Assembly (NCBI GenBank): GCA_944359365.1
Contig: CALVST010000002.1
Coordinates: 1-64,000, forward strand
Source of the DNA: an uncultured Clostridia bacterium
GTDB taxonomy: Bacteria; Bacillota; Clostridia; Christensenellales; Borkfalkiaceae
Reading direction: 5' to 3'
DNA: 64,000 bases
In this document: positions 41,696 through 51,023 of the stretch, piece after piece
Layout: each line of letters begins with the position of its first letter
Numbering within the stretch: position 1 is the stretch's first letter
Made by a program: the position numbers and the translations under genes
Notes under the pieces: model-generated
Told to the model about the DNA's origin: nothing
The model's input: the letters and a program-made list of their open reading frames with translations, nothing else
Databases searched by the model: none

Positions 41696-42883
41696 ATGTG
41701 TGCTATATTGCAAAAAGCCGCGCAGGAAAGCGGCTTAAAGACGAAGTTTTATTTTGAGGGCAAGGGCGAAGCTGCTCGCGTTGCGGGTTCCTTCGTGCCC
41801 TGCGGCAAACTGCTGGTGCTTGCCGACGAAGAGACTGCGGACGAGGCGCTCGCGCTGAAAGAAACTTTTACCGATTTTCGCGTATATTTTGCCGTACAAG
41901 GGAAGCAAGAGAGCGCAAACGGCCTGTTTTCTTTGCCCGATGACGTGCGCGCGGCGGTTGCCGTCGGCGGGCGGAGCATCGCGGCGGCGCGCTTTTTCTG
42001 CACCCTTCGCGGCGCCTGCCTCGTTGCGATCCCCGCGCGCTGTTCTGCGGCGGAAATTTTTTGCCCGAGGTCGGAGGGCGGCTATCCCGTAAACGAGCCT
42101 GACGCCGTGCTCTTCGACGAAAATTTTGCCCTCGGCAGGGCGGAGGGAGCCGCCGTTGCCGCTCTTTCCGCCCTGTATGCGGAAGATATCGATATAGACG
42201 GCGTATTTTCGGGCGCGCGCAAAGACGCGGGGTATGAGATGCTGCGCCTGTCCGCCTCGCTCGCGGTACAGGTCGGCGCAAAAGTCGGGCGCGCGCCGAA
42301 AGAAAGCGGCAGACGGCGCGCAGGGAGCGGGGAGCGGCTGTTCGAGTCGCTCTGTTTGCAGGAGATCGCGCTCATGGCTTGCCCGCGCCTGCCTTCCCGC
42401 GCGTTTTATCATCTCCTTTCGGGCAAGGGGGCGCCCCTCGGCGAATGCGCGTTTGCGGCACTGCATTACGCGCAGGCGCGCTATGCGGCGCTCTTTGAAA
42501 ACGGCCGCCCGCGGCGCTATTTCGTGCCAGACTACGCCGCCCGCGCCCGCCGCGCCGCGGAGTATGTGGGGGAAGAGGCGTTCGCAAATATTAAAGTGCC
42601 TTCCGCAGAAGAATGTTTTGCCGCGGCTGAGATCTTTGAGGAGAGCAGGCTGCATTTTGCCGCGGCGGCGGAAGCCCTCTGCGCACATGCCGAAAAAATC
42701 AGGCGCGTCTATTATGCGGAAGGCGGCAAAAAGCCGCTGTTTGCTTCGGGCGCGTTGGAAGAGGCTTTCTCGCTCGCGGCAGACCTTTCGCCCATGCTCT
42801 CGGTAGGTGCGCTCGAGCGCGATCTCGGCGCCGTGCATATGCGCGGCGGTGCATACGGCGCGAAATCGGGCGCAAAATTCTGA
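41696..42883 (+). CDS. Degenerate iron-alcohol-dehydrogenase/dehydroquinate-synthase-fold protein
   Basis: 395 residues, no exact family. KLLVLADEETADEALAL (about 38), then VRAAVAVGGRSIAAARFFCT (about 82-101) match the NAD-binding GGGS region of glycerol-1-phosphate dehydrogenase-like enzymes, and EPDAVLFDENF follows in the right place. GGRS replaces GGGS. The helical half lacks the expected His-rich metal site (the position equivalent to SHAxG reads FYHLLSGKGAPLGECAFAAL), so the enzyme may be inactive or altered. Follows hisC by 55 bases and precedes a NagD-like phosphatase; probably one transcript. Confidence 0.55.
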   Translation: MCAILQKAAQESGLKTKFYFEGKGEAARVAGSFVPCGKLLVLADEETADEALALKETFTDFRVYFAVQGKQESANGLFSLPDDVRAAVAVGGRSIAAARFFCTLRGACLVAIPARCSAAEIFCPRSEGGYPVNEPDAVLFDENFALGRAEGAAVAALSALYAEDIDIDGVFSGARKDAGYEMLRLSASLAVQVGAKVGRAPKESGRRRAGSGERLFESLCLQEIALMACPRLPSRAFYHLLSGKGAPLGECAFAALHYAQARYAALFENGRPRRYFVPDYAARARRAAEYVGEEAFANIKVPSAEECFAAAEIFEESRLHFAAAAEALCAHAEKIRRVYYAEGGKKPLFASGALEEAFSLAADLSPMLSVGALERDLGAVHMRGGAYGAKSGAKF

Positions 42884-42911
42884 AAAACAGCCCGTATGCA
42901 GGGGAATACAT

Positions 42912-43736
42912 ATGTTTTACGACGCAAAAGAGAACGAAAACAAGCTGAAAAGCATCATTTCGCAGACGAAGGTGTTCCTGTTGGATATGGACGGCACCGT
43001 CTATCTGGAAAACGAACTTATCGGGGATATGATAAATACGCTCCGCGCCATCCGCCGTTCGGGGCGGCGCATCGTGTATTTTACCAACAATTCTTCCAAA
43101 ACCGTAAAAGAGTACGAAGAGAAACTTGCCCGCCTCGGCATTTTCGGGCAGGAAGACGAGGTCTATACCTCCGGCGTTGCGACGGCGGAGTATCTGAACG
43201 AATTCCATGCGGGCAGGAAGGTGTATCTCGTCGGCACGGAAGGGCTGCGGGGTGAGTTCGCCGCGGCGGGCGTGCCCCTCGCCGATGAAGGCTGCGGCGC
43301 GGAGATCGGCGTGCTCGCCTACGACACGACGCTGACGTATGAAAAGCTCGTCAAGCTCAACCGCATGATCGCGGAAGGGAAACCGTATATAGCGACGCAT
43401 CCCGATGCGGTCTGCCCCGCCAAGGGCGTCTATCCGCCGGACGCAGGCTCCTTTATCGAGCTTTTGAAGTGCTCTTCGGGCAGATATCCCGACGTGATCT
43501 GCGGCAAACCGTATACGGTGATGGGCGACTGCATCAAGCGGCGCCTTCGCCTTCCTTCCCAAAATATCTGTATGGTCGGCGACCGCCCGCATACGGATAT
43601 ACGCTTTGCGAACAACAACGGCTTTCACGGCATACTCGTTTTCAGCGGCGAAACGGACGAAAAAGCCGCCGAAAATTCGCCCGACCGGGCGGAGGCGTAT
43701 GCCGACAGCCTGAACGCACTCGTCCGCTTTTTATGA
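42912..43736 (+). CDS. HAD-superfamily phosphatase, NagD/PGP-like
   Basis: 274 residues. HAD motif I LLDMDGTVYLENELI (about 22-36), motif II VYFTNNSSKT (about 56-65), C2-type cap (about 85-195), motif III KPYTVMGDC and motif IV MVGDRPHTDIRFANNNG (about 220-236). Hydrolyses sugar phosphates or phosphoglycolate in relatives. Start ATG 42912 after GGGGAA. Same direction as the preceding two genes, which fits an operon that ends here. Confidence 0.88.
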   Translation: MFYDAKENENKLKSIISQTKVFLLDMDGTVYLENELIGDMINTLRAIRRSGRRIVYFTNNSSKTVKEYEEKLARLGIFGQEDEVYTSGVATAEYLNEFHAGRKVYLVGTEGLRGEFAAAGVPLADEGCGAEIGVLAYDTTLTYEKLVKLNRMIAEGKPYIATHPDAVCPAKGVYPPDAGSFIELLKCSSGRYPDVICGKPYTVMGDCIKRRLRLPSQNICMVGDRPHTDIRFANNNGFHGILVFSGETDEKAAENSPDRAEAYADSLNALVRFL

Positions 43737-43752
43737 TTTTTACACCGAACTG

Positions 43753-43781
43753 TTGACAATACCGCCGCGATGCGCTAAAAT
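43753..43781 (+). promoter_or_regulatory. Promoter of the small membrane protein gene
   Basis: TTGACA (43753-43758) and TAAAAT (43776-43781), spacer 17 bases. Confidence 0.85.
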
Positions 43782-43829
43782 AAAGTTGTACCGCGGCACT
43801 GCGCGGCATTAAAAACGGAGGTACATAGT

Positions 43830-44141
43830 ATGTTCAAAGGATTGGAAAAGGTGTTCGACATCATCGGCGAAATACTTGCCGTGATCATGGTGATCGTGTT
43901 TGCACTGCTCATCATCAACGCGAATTTCGGGTTCCTGCCCGATACGGTACTGAAAGTATTTTCTTATGTTCAAAATTACGGCTCGCTCGTACTGATGGCT
44001 GTGGTCGGATTGGAAGCGATGGCAAAACGTAACTTTATTTTCCAGATCATCTTTTTGGCACTGCTCGCCGTCATCGTCATCTTCCTGTTCTTCCCGGGAA
44101 CGTATGACAACCTGATCGGGCTTATCCCCTCGGGCAACTGA
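43830..44141 (+). CDS. Small membrane protein, three TM segments
   Basis: 103 residues with hydrophobic segments at about 12-30, 48-64 and 70-90, a short charged N-terminus (FKGLEKVFD) and no soluble domain. Not recognised. It has a strong promoter, GGAGG ribosome site and a bidirectional terminator, so it is a real monocistronic gene with likely good expression. Confidence 0.7.
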   Translation: MFKGLEKVFDIIGEILAVIMVIVFALLIINANFGFLPDTVLKVFSYVQNYGSLVLMAVVGLEAMAKRNFIFQIIFLALLAVIVIFLFFPGTYDNLIGLIPSGN

Positions 44142-44160
44142 TATCGGATGTTTTAACGAA

Positions 44161-44197
44161 AAAAGACCTCTTTCCGTTCAGGGAAAGAGGTCTTTTT
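44161..44197. terminator. Bidirectional terminator between convergent genes
   Basis: AAAAGACCTCTTTCC-GTTCA-GGGAAAGAGGTCTTTTT; symmetric A and T runs serve both the small membrane protein gene and citrate synthase. Confidence 0.9.
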
Positions 44198-44207
44198 ATA
44201 TGCGTTT

Positions 44208-45605
44208 TTATTCTTCCGCGATCCGTTGTTCTATGGGAACGTATTCCTGCCGTTCGGCGACCGCCTGATAGCCGGGGCGGATGATCTTTCCGCCGTTGGT
44301 GATCTCTTCCATGCGGTGCGCCGACCACCCCGCTATGCGCGACACCGCGAAGAAAGGCGTATACAGCTCTCTCGGCAGCCCGAGCATATCGTATACGAAG
44401 CCCGAATAAAAGTCCACGTTGGGGCTCACGCCTTTGTATATTTTGCGCTTTTCCGCGATGAGTTCGGCAGCCATATCCGCAACGGACTTGCGCATTTCGT
44501 ATTCCTTTTCCATGTGCTTTTCCGCGGCGAGTTTTTCCGCGAACGATTTGAGGATGTCCGCCCTCGGATCGGAAAGGGAATATACGGCGTGCCCCATTCC
44601 GTATATCAGCCCGGAACGGTCGAAAGCCTCTTTGTTGAGCATTTTGGCGAGGAAGTCTTTGAGTTTGCCCTTGTCGAAGTCGGGCACGTTGTGCTTGATG
44701 CAGTCGAACATTTCGCAGACTTTTATGTTCGCGCCGCCGTGTTTTGGACCTTTGAGCGAGCCGAGCGAAGCCGCCACCGAAGAGTAGGTGTCCGTGCCCG
44801 ACGAGGTGACGACGTGCGTGGTGAAAGTGGAGTTGTTGCCGCCGCCGTGTTCCGCATGCAGTACGAGGCACAAGTCCAAAACTTCCGCTTCCAGCTCGGT
44901 GAATTTGCTGTCTTCGCGCAGCATATGCAGGATGTTTTCCGCGGTGGAGAACTCCTTTTTCGGTTTATGGATAAAGAGCGAGGCGTCCGAATGGTAGTAG
45001 CTGTACGCCTTTTGGCTGTAAACGGTAAGAAGGGGGAACTGCGCGATGAGCTGCAGTGACTGGCGCAGAACATTCCTTTTAGAGATGTCGTCGGGCTTGG
45101 GATCGTATGAGTACAGCGAAAGCACGCATCTTGCGAGCATATTCATCATGTCATGCGAAGGCGCTTTCATAATGATGTCGCGCACAAAAGAAGGGGGGAG
45201 AGAGCGAAGGTCTGCTAAAATTTCGCAAAACCGTTCCAATTGCGCTTTCGTAGGCAAATGCCCGAAAAGGAGCAGATAAGTCGCTTCCTCGAAGTCGAAT
45301 CTTCTGCCGGCGGCGCCTTTCACTATATCGCGGATGTTATAGCCGCGGTAATAAAGCTGACCGTCTACGGGTATTTTGTTACCGTCGTCATCCTTTCCGA
45401 AAGCAATGATTTCGGATATTTCCGTCAGTCCGCACACAACGCCGTTGCCGTTTACGTCGCGCAGGCCCCTTTTTACGTCATATTTTTCGTATAGCCTAGG
45501 ATTTATTATGTCGCTTCTGCTCGCCATTTTTGCAAGTTCGGCAATATCCTGTGAGTATTTCGAAAGTTTTGCCAAAAGCTGGTCCCGAAGTTCTGTAAAG
45601 TGCAT
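44208..45605 (-). CDS. Citrate synthase
   Basis: 465 residues. Catalytic regions: HAEHGGGNNSTFTTHVVTSS (about 247-266), GLIYGMGHAVYSLSDPRADI (about 320-339, second His) and NVDFYSGFVYDMLGLP (about 400, Asp). An N-terminal extension of about 60 residues precedes the fold (YDVKRGLRDVNGNGVVCGLT is the usual entry). Such long clostridial forms occur with NADP-isocitrate dehydrogenase for glutamate synthesis. icd is at 28466-29674, not adjacent. GGAGG before the ATG on the minus strand. Confidence 0.95.
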   Translation of the reverse strand: MHFTELRDQLLAKLSKYSQDIAELAKMASRSDIINPRLYEKYDVKRGLRDVNGNGVVCGLTEISEIIAFGKDDDGNKIPVDGQLYYRGYNIRDIVKGAAGRRFDFEEATYLLLFGHLPTKAQLERFCEILADLRSLPPSFVRDIIMKAPSHDMMNMLARCVLSLYSYDPKPDDISKRNVLRQSLQLIAQFPLLTVYSQKAYSYYHSDASLFIHKPKKEFSTAENILHMLREDSKFTELEAEVLDLCLVLHAEHGGGNNSTFTTHVVTSSGTDTYSSVAASLGSLKGPKHGGANIKVCEMFDCIKHNVPDFDKGKLKDFLAKMLNKEAFDRSGLIYGMGHAVYSLSDPRADILKSFAEKLAAEKHMEKEYEMRKSVADMAAELIAEKRKIYKGVSPNVDFYSGFVYDMLGLPRELYTPFFAVSRIAGWSAHRMEEITNGGKIIRPGYQAVAERQEYVPIEQRIAEE

Positions 45606-45980
45606 ATGTAAACCTCCTTTTTGCGAATTTGCGCCGCAGACGCAGAAAAAACATTGGATTGTTTATCATTATACTATATTTTGGCTGATTTGTCAAACGT
45701 GGGAATTTTTGCGCGCGAAGCGGCAAAAAACAGGCAGAGATATCCGCATTTAAAGTCGGCGTGATGAGGAATAAAAGAAGTCGCCTTGCCCGATGCGTGG
45801 GGCTTGTCAATACACAACGTTGCATTCTGCGTCAGTTGATTTAAAATGTTTCTCCGGCACGGCTCTTGTGCAGAACAGCAATAAAGTAAACAAATCGTCG
45901 GAATTCAGCAAAAAAATGAATGAAATATTCATTATTTTATGTTAATCTTAAAATGTATAATGCGCACACGGGAGCGAATC
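45606..45980. other. Divergent intergenic region between citrate synthase and the GH36 operon (375 bases)
   Basis: No gene found. AT-rich next to the citrate synthase start. The GH36 promoter has TATAAT (45956-45961) with a poor -35, suggesting it needs an activator. TGTTAATCT (45940-45948) is shared with the promoter region at 51935-51943. An inverted AATGAA/ATTCATT pair (about 45916-45933) lies beside it. Confidence 0.6.
45940..45948 (+). promoter_or_regulatory. Candidate AraC operator, GH36 promoter copy
   Basis: TGTTAATCT, 7 bases before TATAAT. It takes the place of a normal -35. The same nonamer stands before the solute-binding protein gene at 51935-51943. Evidence is only the shared sequence and location. 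Confidence 0.35.
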
Positions 45981-48044
45981 ATGGAAAAGTTGCGGACAAT
46001 AGGCGGGAACGGTGTTTTTCTGAATTTTACGGAAACGGAACGAGGTCTGTTTATCCGTTCGGTAACGGATAAAACAAGCGAGAAAGCGGCGGAAGAAACC
46101 TTCCTGCCGTTCGTCGTTTGCACGGCGGAGAGAAGCAGCGGCACGTTCGGTGCTTTTTCTTCGGTGTTGAAAAGTAATGTCGGCGCATTTGTTCAAACGG
46201 ACATACGGGAAGAGAACGGCGCGCTGAAACTGACGTATGAATCGGAAACTTTTTCATGCCGCGTGGAAACGGAATTTACGTTTGTTCCGTCTGCCGCCGC
46301 ATTTTATATGAAAAACATCCTCACCGCGCGCGAAGATATTGTCCTGACCGACTTTTTTTCCGTATTGCCGCTCGAAGGTTTCGGCTCGGGCTATCTCGGA
46401 GAATATTCTTTAATGTATCGCAGAAATCGCTGGCAAGCGGAGGGGCAGTGGTATGAGAAAGGGTTGCGGGAGCTCGGTTTTACGGATATGTGCAGGCATA
46501 TGCCGATGAATAAATTTTCCGTCACGAATACGGGCTCGCAGACTACTTCCGAATACTATCCGTGCTTTATTGTAAAGAATAAAAAATCGCGCAGAGAGTG
46601 GTATTTTGAAAATGAGGCGCAGGGCAATTGGTTTATGGAACTTACCGAGCATCGGCAATGGGACGGTGAGCAGGGTACGTTGCTGCTTGCAGGAGGGAGC
46701 ATACAGGAACGAAATCTTTTCTCTCTGCGGAAAGTACGGGCGGGGGAGCGCATCGAAACGCCCATTTCCCTGGTTGCGTTTGCGCAAAATGCTTCATTGA
46801 CCGAAAGCGTCTGCAAGGCAAAGAGATATAAAAACATATATGCCATACAAGAGCCCGCGGTGATTTATAACGACTATATGAATTGCCTTTGGGCAAAACC
46901 GAAATTGGACGAAGAGAGATCTTTGATAGATGCGTGTGCGCGTTTGGGCGTAAAGTACTATGTGATAGACGACGGATGGTTTTGCTTCGAAAAGGATACG
47001 GGCAACCGCTTGGGCGATTGGAATACCGACGGCGATATTTGGGGAGATGCGGGGTTGCAGGGGGTATTCGACCTGATCCGCCGAAAAGGCATGTTGCCCG
47101 GTGTTTGGATGGAATGCGAAACTGTGGGGGAAAATTCCCAAATTTATAAAAAACGTCCCGATCTGACGATCACGGTCGGCGGAAAAAGTTACGGCAGCCG
47201 CCCGAGACATTTTCTCGATTTCCGTAAAGAAGAAACTGCGCGGTATCTGCGCGAAAAAATCGCCAAGCTGTACGATATGGGCGTGCGTTATATAAAAACA
47301 GATTATAACGATTCCTATTTATATGCAGACGCCGTTTCGGAAAACGAGAATGCGGGGCTGTGGGAAAATTATCGCTGTGTTCTCGATTTTTATCGTCAGC
47401 TCGGACAAGCGTTCCCCGATTTGATCCTTGAAAGCTGTGCTTCGGGAGGGATGCGCGAGGATGAAGGATTCTTAAAATATTTTCGTTTGCAGAGCGCGAG
47501 CGATCAGGAGGAATATTATAACTATCCTTCGATCATATGCGGTTCGCTTCGCAACACCCTTCCGGAAAAACTGGGCATATGGTGTATGCCCTATCCGATA
47601 CGGTACAGCTGCCGCGCTTTGCCGATCGAAAAAGTGCCGCGCCCGCAGTTCGAAGAAATGATATTCAATTTAGTAAGCGGCATGAACGGCGTGCTGTATT
47701 TAAGCTCGCGCATAGATATGTTGGATATGCCCGGAACAGCAGTTATAAAGGAAGGAATATCCCTTTACAAAAAAATATTCCCCGTCATTTCGCAAAGCTA
47801 TCCCGTTTTTCCGCTCGGCATAACGCGTGCGGAAGATAAACAACACGCGGTTTTATGGCGGGGCGGAGGGGCTGACTTGCTTTGCCTGTGGGCGACGGGC
47901 AAAAGAGAATTTATCATGGACGGGGCGGAAGAATTCGAACAGATATTCCCCGCTGAAAAAGACAGCGATATATCCCCCGGAAAGATCGTGCTGAAAGGGG
48001 ATGTCTGCGCGCGGATATTCGGGAAAAAAGGAGAAAGCCTGTAA
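45981..48044 (+). CDS. Alpha-galactosidase, glycoside hydrolase family 36
   Basis: 687 residues, no signal peptide, so cytoplasmic. GH36 motifs: YYVIDDGWFCFEKDTGNRLG (about 328), the nucleophile Asp in VRYIKTDYNDS (about D440), ESCASGGMREDEGF (about 487) and the acid/base in RLQSASDQEEYYN (about D508). N-terminal beta-sandwich domain precedes the barrel. Cleaves alpha-galactosides such as raffinose-type sugars in relatives. The ATG at 45981 has GGGAG; an upstream ATG at 45939 overlaps the promoter. Overlaps the next gene by one base. Confidence 0.92.
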   Translation: MEKLRTIGGNGVFLNFTETERGLFIRSVTDKTSEKAAEETFLPFVVCTAERSSGTFGAFSSVLKSNVGAFVQTDIREENGALKLTYESETFSCRVETEFTFVPSAAAFYMKNILTAREDIVLTDFFSVLPLEGFGSGYLGEYSLMYRRNRWQAEGQWYEKGLRELGFTDMCRHMPMNKFSVTNTGSQTTSEYYPCFIVKNKKSRREWYFENEAQGNWFMELTEHRQWDGEQGTLLLAGGSIQERNLFSLRKVRAGERIETPISLVAFAQNASLTESVCKAKRYKNIYAIQEPAVIYNDYMNCLWAKPKLDEERSLIDACARLGVKYYVIDDGWFCFEKDTGNRLGDWNTDGDIWGDAGLQGVFDLIRRKGMLPGVWMECETVGENSQIYKKRPDLTITVGGKSYGSRPRHFLDFRKEETARYLREKIAKLYDMGVRYIKTDYNDSYLYADAVSENENAGLWENYRCVLDFYRQLGQAFPDLILESCASGGMREDEGFLKYFRLQSASDQEEYYNYPSIICGSLRNTLPEKLGIWCMPYPIRYSCRALPIEKVPRPQFEEMIFNLVSGMNGVLYLSSRIDMLDMPGTAVIKEGISLYKKIFPVISQSYPVFPLGITRAEDKQHAVLWRGGGADLLCLWATGKREFIMDGAEEFEQIFPAEKDSDISPGKIVLKGDVCARIFGKKGESL

Positions 48045-50962
48045 TGGCAGCAAAAAACAGAGGTATAACAATGCAACTGACACACAGACCTGTGGCATTC
48101 TGGAGCTGGAACGATAAGCTTGAACGGGAAGAGATTTTACGGCAGACCGACGAGTTTAAAAGCAAGGGATACGGTGGATTTATTATCCACGCCCGCGGAG
48201 GGTTGGTTACCGAATATCTGTCCGAAGAATGGTTCGATATGGTCAAAGCGGCAGTTTGCCGCGCTGCGGAACTCGGGCTGGAAGTCTGGATATACGACGA
48301 ATTCGGCTGGCCGAGCGGTTTTGCGGGCGGAAAGGTCGTAGAAACCGATCCCGCTTACGCCATGCCGCGCTTGCAAGTCGGTATCCCGCCCGCCGATGCC
48401 GAAATATGCGCGGCATATAAAAAGGAAAAGGACGGCTATCGATTGACGGGGTCGGCGGAGGCCGATCTGTATGCATATGTCACTTATAACAACGGATATG
48501 TGAATCTTCTGGATGCGGGCGCGGTAGATTCTTTTATAAATGTGACGCACGAGCAGTACAAAAAACATATCGGCAAATATTTCGGCGGCACGGTAAAAGG
48601 CTTTTTCACAGACGAGCCGCAGATCTATATGGATTTTCCGTATTGTTGCGAAATGGAAAAGGAATATGAGCGCGAGTACGGAGAAAGTTTTTTGCCTCAG
48701 CTTTGGCGGTTGGCGCATTCCGACGGGTTCGATCTTTTCAGATATCGCTTTTATAAGCTTGCGGGCAAACTATTCCGCAAAAATTTTACAAAAAAAATTG
48801 CGGATTGGTGCGGAAAAAACGGGCTTGCCTTTACGGGGCACTTTTCCAACGAGGACGGGTTGATCGCCTCGCAGGCAAATTGCGGGCTGGAAGAGCACTA
48901 TGCGCTGATGCAGGTACCGGCGATCGATTTTTGTGGCAAACGGCTGATGTCGTTTGTCCCGCTCGCGCATATTTCGAGTGCGGCACGGCTTTTCGAAAAA
49001 AAGTACGTCATGGCGGAAGCTTTCGGCTGCTGCGGCTGGGATAACGGAATCGCCGATATGCAGTATCTGTGGGGCTCGCTCGCGGTAATGGGGGTAAACA
49101 AGCCCTGTCTGCACCTTTCCGCTTACAGTATGCGCGGCGCGAGGAAGCGCGACTATCCGGCTTTTTATTCCTATCAGTCGGAAAGCTGGCGGTATATGGG
49201 GCTTTTCGGCGATTGGTGCGAAAAAGTAAATTCTTTTATGGACGAAGGCGAAAGCGTGAACGAGGTTTTGGTGCTTTCCCCGCTCAACACCGTTTTGTCC
49301 ATCGGTTTGCGCTGTGCACACGCGCGCGAACTTTCCAATGCATACCGCACGCTGATAGAAGGACTATATGAAAATCAGGTGTTTTTCGATGTGGCGGAAG
49401 AGAGCGTTTTCCAAAGGGGAGAGGTTCGGGGAAATAAGCTGCGGGTACTTTCGGGCAGATACAGCCGCATCATTCTTCCCGAGTGTGACTTTATTGAAGA
49501 AGAAACTTATCTCCTTTTGTGCGAAGCGGCAAAAAACGGTGTTCAGATCGCCTTGTGCGAAAAAATACCGCGCGTTTTAACGCGCAGCGGGGAGTTCTGT
49601 CCGTATGCGGCGGAAGCGACGGTCATATATAACAGGGCGGATCTTTGGCGCAAATATTTTGACGCGGTAAAATATGCGCGTCCCGTTTATGTGCGCGACA
49701 GATATTTCCGCCCGGCAAAAGGCGTTACCGCCGCTTGCCGCCGCGGCAGCGGCGGGCTGCGCATTTTGCTGTTCAACCGAGATGCTGACGCGAAGGAATT
49801 GCGGATTTGCCTGGAAAAAGAGTGCGCCGTTTCCGTTTTTTGCGGGCTGAATGCGCCATGCGAAGAGTATTACGCGAAGGACGGTTTAGTGGATCTTACG
49901 CTTTCCGGGCGTTCTCTCGCGGCGATCCGCTGCAGCGCGCCGTCACCGAAAGAAAAGCCCGAAACGATGGCGGAAAAAATCATTCGGCTTATGCCGATAT
50001 CCGCCGCGCGCGTTTCAGAGAACGTGCTTACGCTCGACCGCGCCCGTATTTCAACCGACGGGATACATTACGGAGAGCGGATCCCCGTTATCCGTTTCAA
50101 GGAATTGGATCTGCCGCGATCGGAAAGGCTGTACGTCAAGTATGAATGGACTGCGGAATTTTGCCCCGCGGCGCTCGAAGTTGCCGCCGAAACATACGGC
50201 GCGGAAGAGGCGTATGTGAACGGCTTGCCCGTCCGTTTCGGAGAGCGATGGTTTATAGACCGATCTGTCCGCCGTGCGGACATAACTGCTGCGGTAAAAA
50301 CAGGTAAGAACGAATTGGTGTTCGTTTATAAGAATACCGTTTGCGATAAAGAGCGCTTTACCTTCGAAACCCAGGCGAATATGCATACGGAAAAGGCAGA
50401 ATACGAAAGCGTTTACCTTTTGGGCGATTTCGGCGTTCGTGTCGATTCGTTTGAGCGAAAGTGCGGCTATCTGGCTGCAAAAGGGGAACTGTACCTTGCG
50501 GAAAATGTTCGGGCGGAGCCAGACAGGGAACTGACGGAACAGGGGCTGTGGTTTTACAGGGGCGATGTGGATTACAATTATACATTTGCATTCGCCGAGA
50601 GTGAAATGTCAGGGCGTTCCGTATTTGTAAAAGCGCGCTTTCACGGTGCCGCGCTGGAAATTTGGCTGAACGGAAAGTATTGCGGCGCGATCGCATCCGA
50701 TGCCGACCGTGTCGACATAACGCCGTATCTTTGCGGCGGGGAAAACCGTCTTACCGCCCGCCTGACCGTTTCCCTGCGCAACTGCCTCGGGCCGCACCAT
50801 CACGTTACGGGGGAACCGTATGCAGTAACGCCTCTGTCGTTCGCAGGGAAAAGCAGTACGATAGACAAATTGATGTGCCCGGTGTATCCTGCAAATACAT
50901 GGACGGACGATTATAATTTTGTGGAAAACGGCATATTTGCGCTTGCTCTTTTCGTCCGATAG
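48044..50962 (+). CDS. Large predicted glycoside hydrolase, family unassigned (GH106/GH2-like architecture)
   Basis: 972 residues, no signal peptide. Starts with a TIM-barrel pattern: RPVAFWSWNDKLEREEILRQ, GGFIIHARGGLVTEYLSEEW and VWIYDEFGWPSGFAGG; FFTDEPQIYMDFP (about 187) offers a candidate acid. The C-terminal 350 residues are beta-rich with a GH2-type sugar-binding domain (GLWFYRGDVDYNYTFAF, then GAALEIWLNGKYCGAI). The entry motif WSWND...YDE is shared by uncharacterised clostridial hydrolases often called rhamnosidase-like. Substrate unknown. Coupled to the GH36 gene (stop and start overlap), so probably acts on the same glycan. Confidence 0.75.
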   Translation: MAAKNRGITMQLTHRPVAFWSWNDKLEREEILRQTDEFKSKGYGGFIIHARGGLVTEYLSEEWFDMVKAAVCRAAELGLEVWIYDEFGWPSGFAGGKVVETDPAYAMPRLQVGIPPADAEICAAYKKEKDGYRLTGSAEADLYAYVTYNNGYVNLLDAGAVDSFINVTHEQYKKHIGKYFGGTVKGFFTDEPQIYMDFPYCCEMEKEYEREYGESFLPQLWRLAHSDGFDLFRYRFYKLAGKLFRKNFTKKIADWCGKNGLAFTGHFSNEDGLIASQANCGLEEHYALMQVPAIDFCGKRLMSFVPLAHISSAARLFEKKYVMAEAFGCCGWDNGIADMQYLWGSLAVMGVNKPCLHLSAYSMRGARKRDYPAFYSYQSESWRYMGLFGDWCEKVNSFMDEGESVNEVLVLSPLNTVLSIGLRCAHARELSNAYRTLIEGLYENQVFFDVAEESVFQRGEVRGNKLRVLSGRYSRIILPECDFIEEETYLLLCEAAKNGVQIALCEKIPRVLTRSGEFCPYAAEATVIYNRADLWRKYFDAVKYARPVYVRDRYFRPAKGVTAACRRGSGGLRILLFNRDADAKELRICLEKECAVSVFCGLNAPCEEYYAKDGLVDLTLSGRSLAAIRCSAPSPKEKPETMAEKIIRLMPISAARVSENVLTLDRARISTDGIHYGERIPVIRFKELDLPRSERLYVKYEWTAEFCPAALEVAAETYGAEEAYVNGLPVRFGERWFIDRSVRRADITAAVKTGKNELVFVYKNTVCDKERFTFETQANMHTEKAEYESVYLLGDFGVRVDSFERKCGYLAAKGELYLAENVRAEPDRELTEQGLWFYRGDVDYNYTFAFAESEMSGRSVFVKARFHGAALEIWLNGKYCGAIASDADRVDITPYLCGGENRLTARLTVSLRNCLGPHHHVTGEPYAVTPLSFAGKSSTIDKLMCPVYPANTWTDDYNFVENGIFALALFVR

Positions 50963-50983
50963 ACGATCGCCGAAAACCGATTA

Positions 50984-51020
50984 TAAAAGGGCGGAGAGCC
51001 GAAAGCTCCCCGCCCTTTTA
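50984..51020. terminator. Terminator between convergent genes
   Basis: AAAAGGGCGGAGAGC...GCTCCCCGCCCTTTT with T-runs on both strands; ends the GH36 operon and the araC gene. Confidence 0.85.
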
Positions 51021-51023
51021 TCG

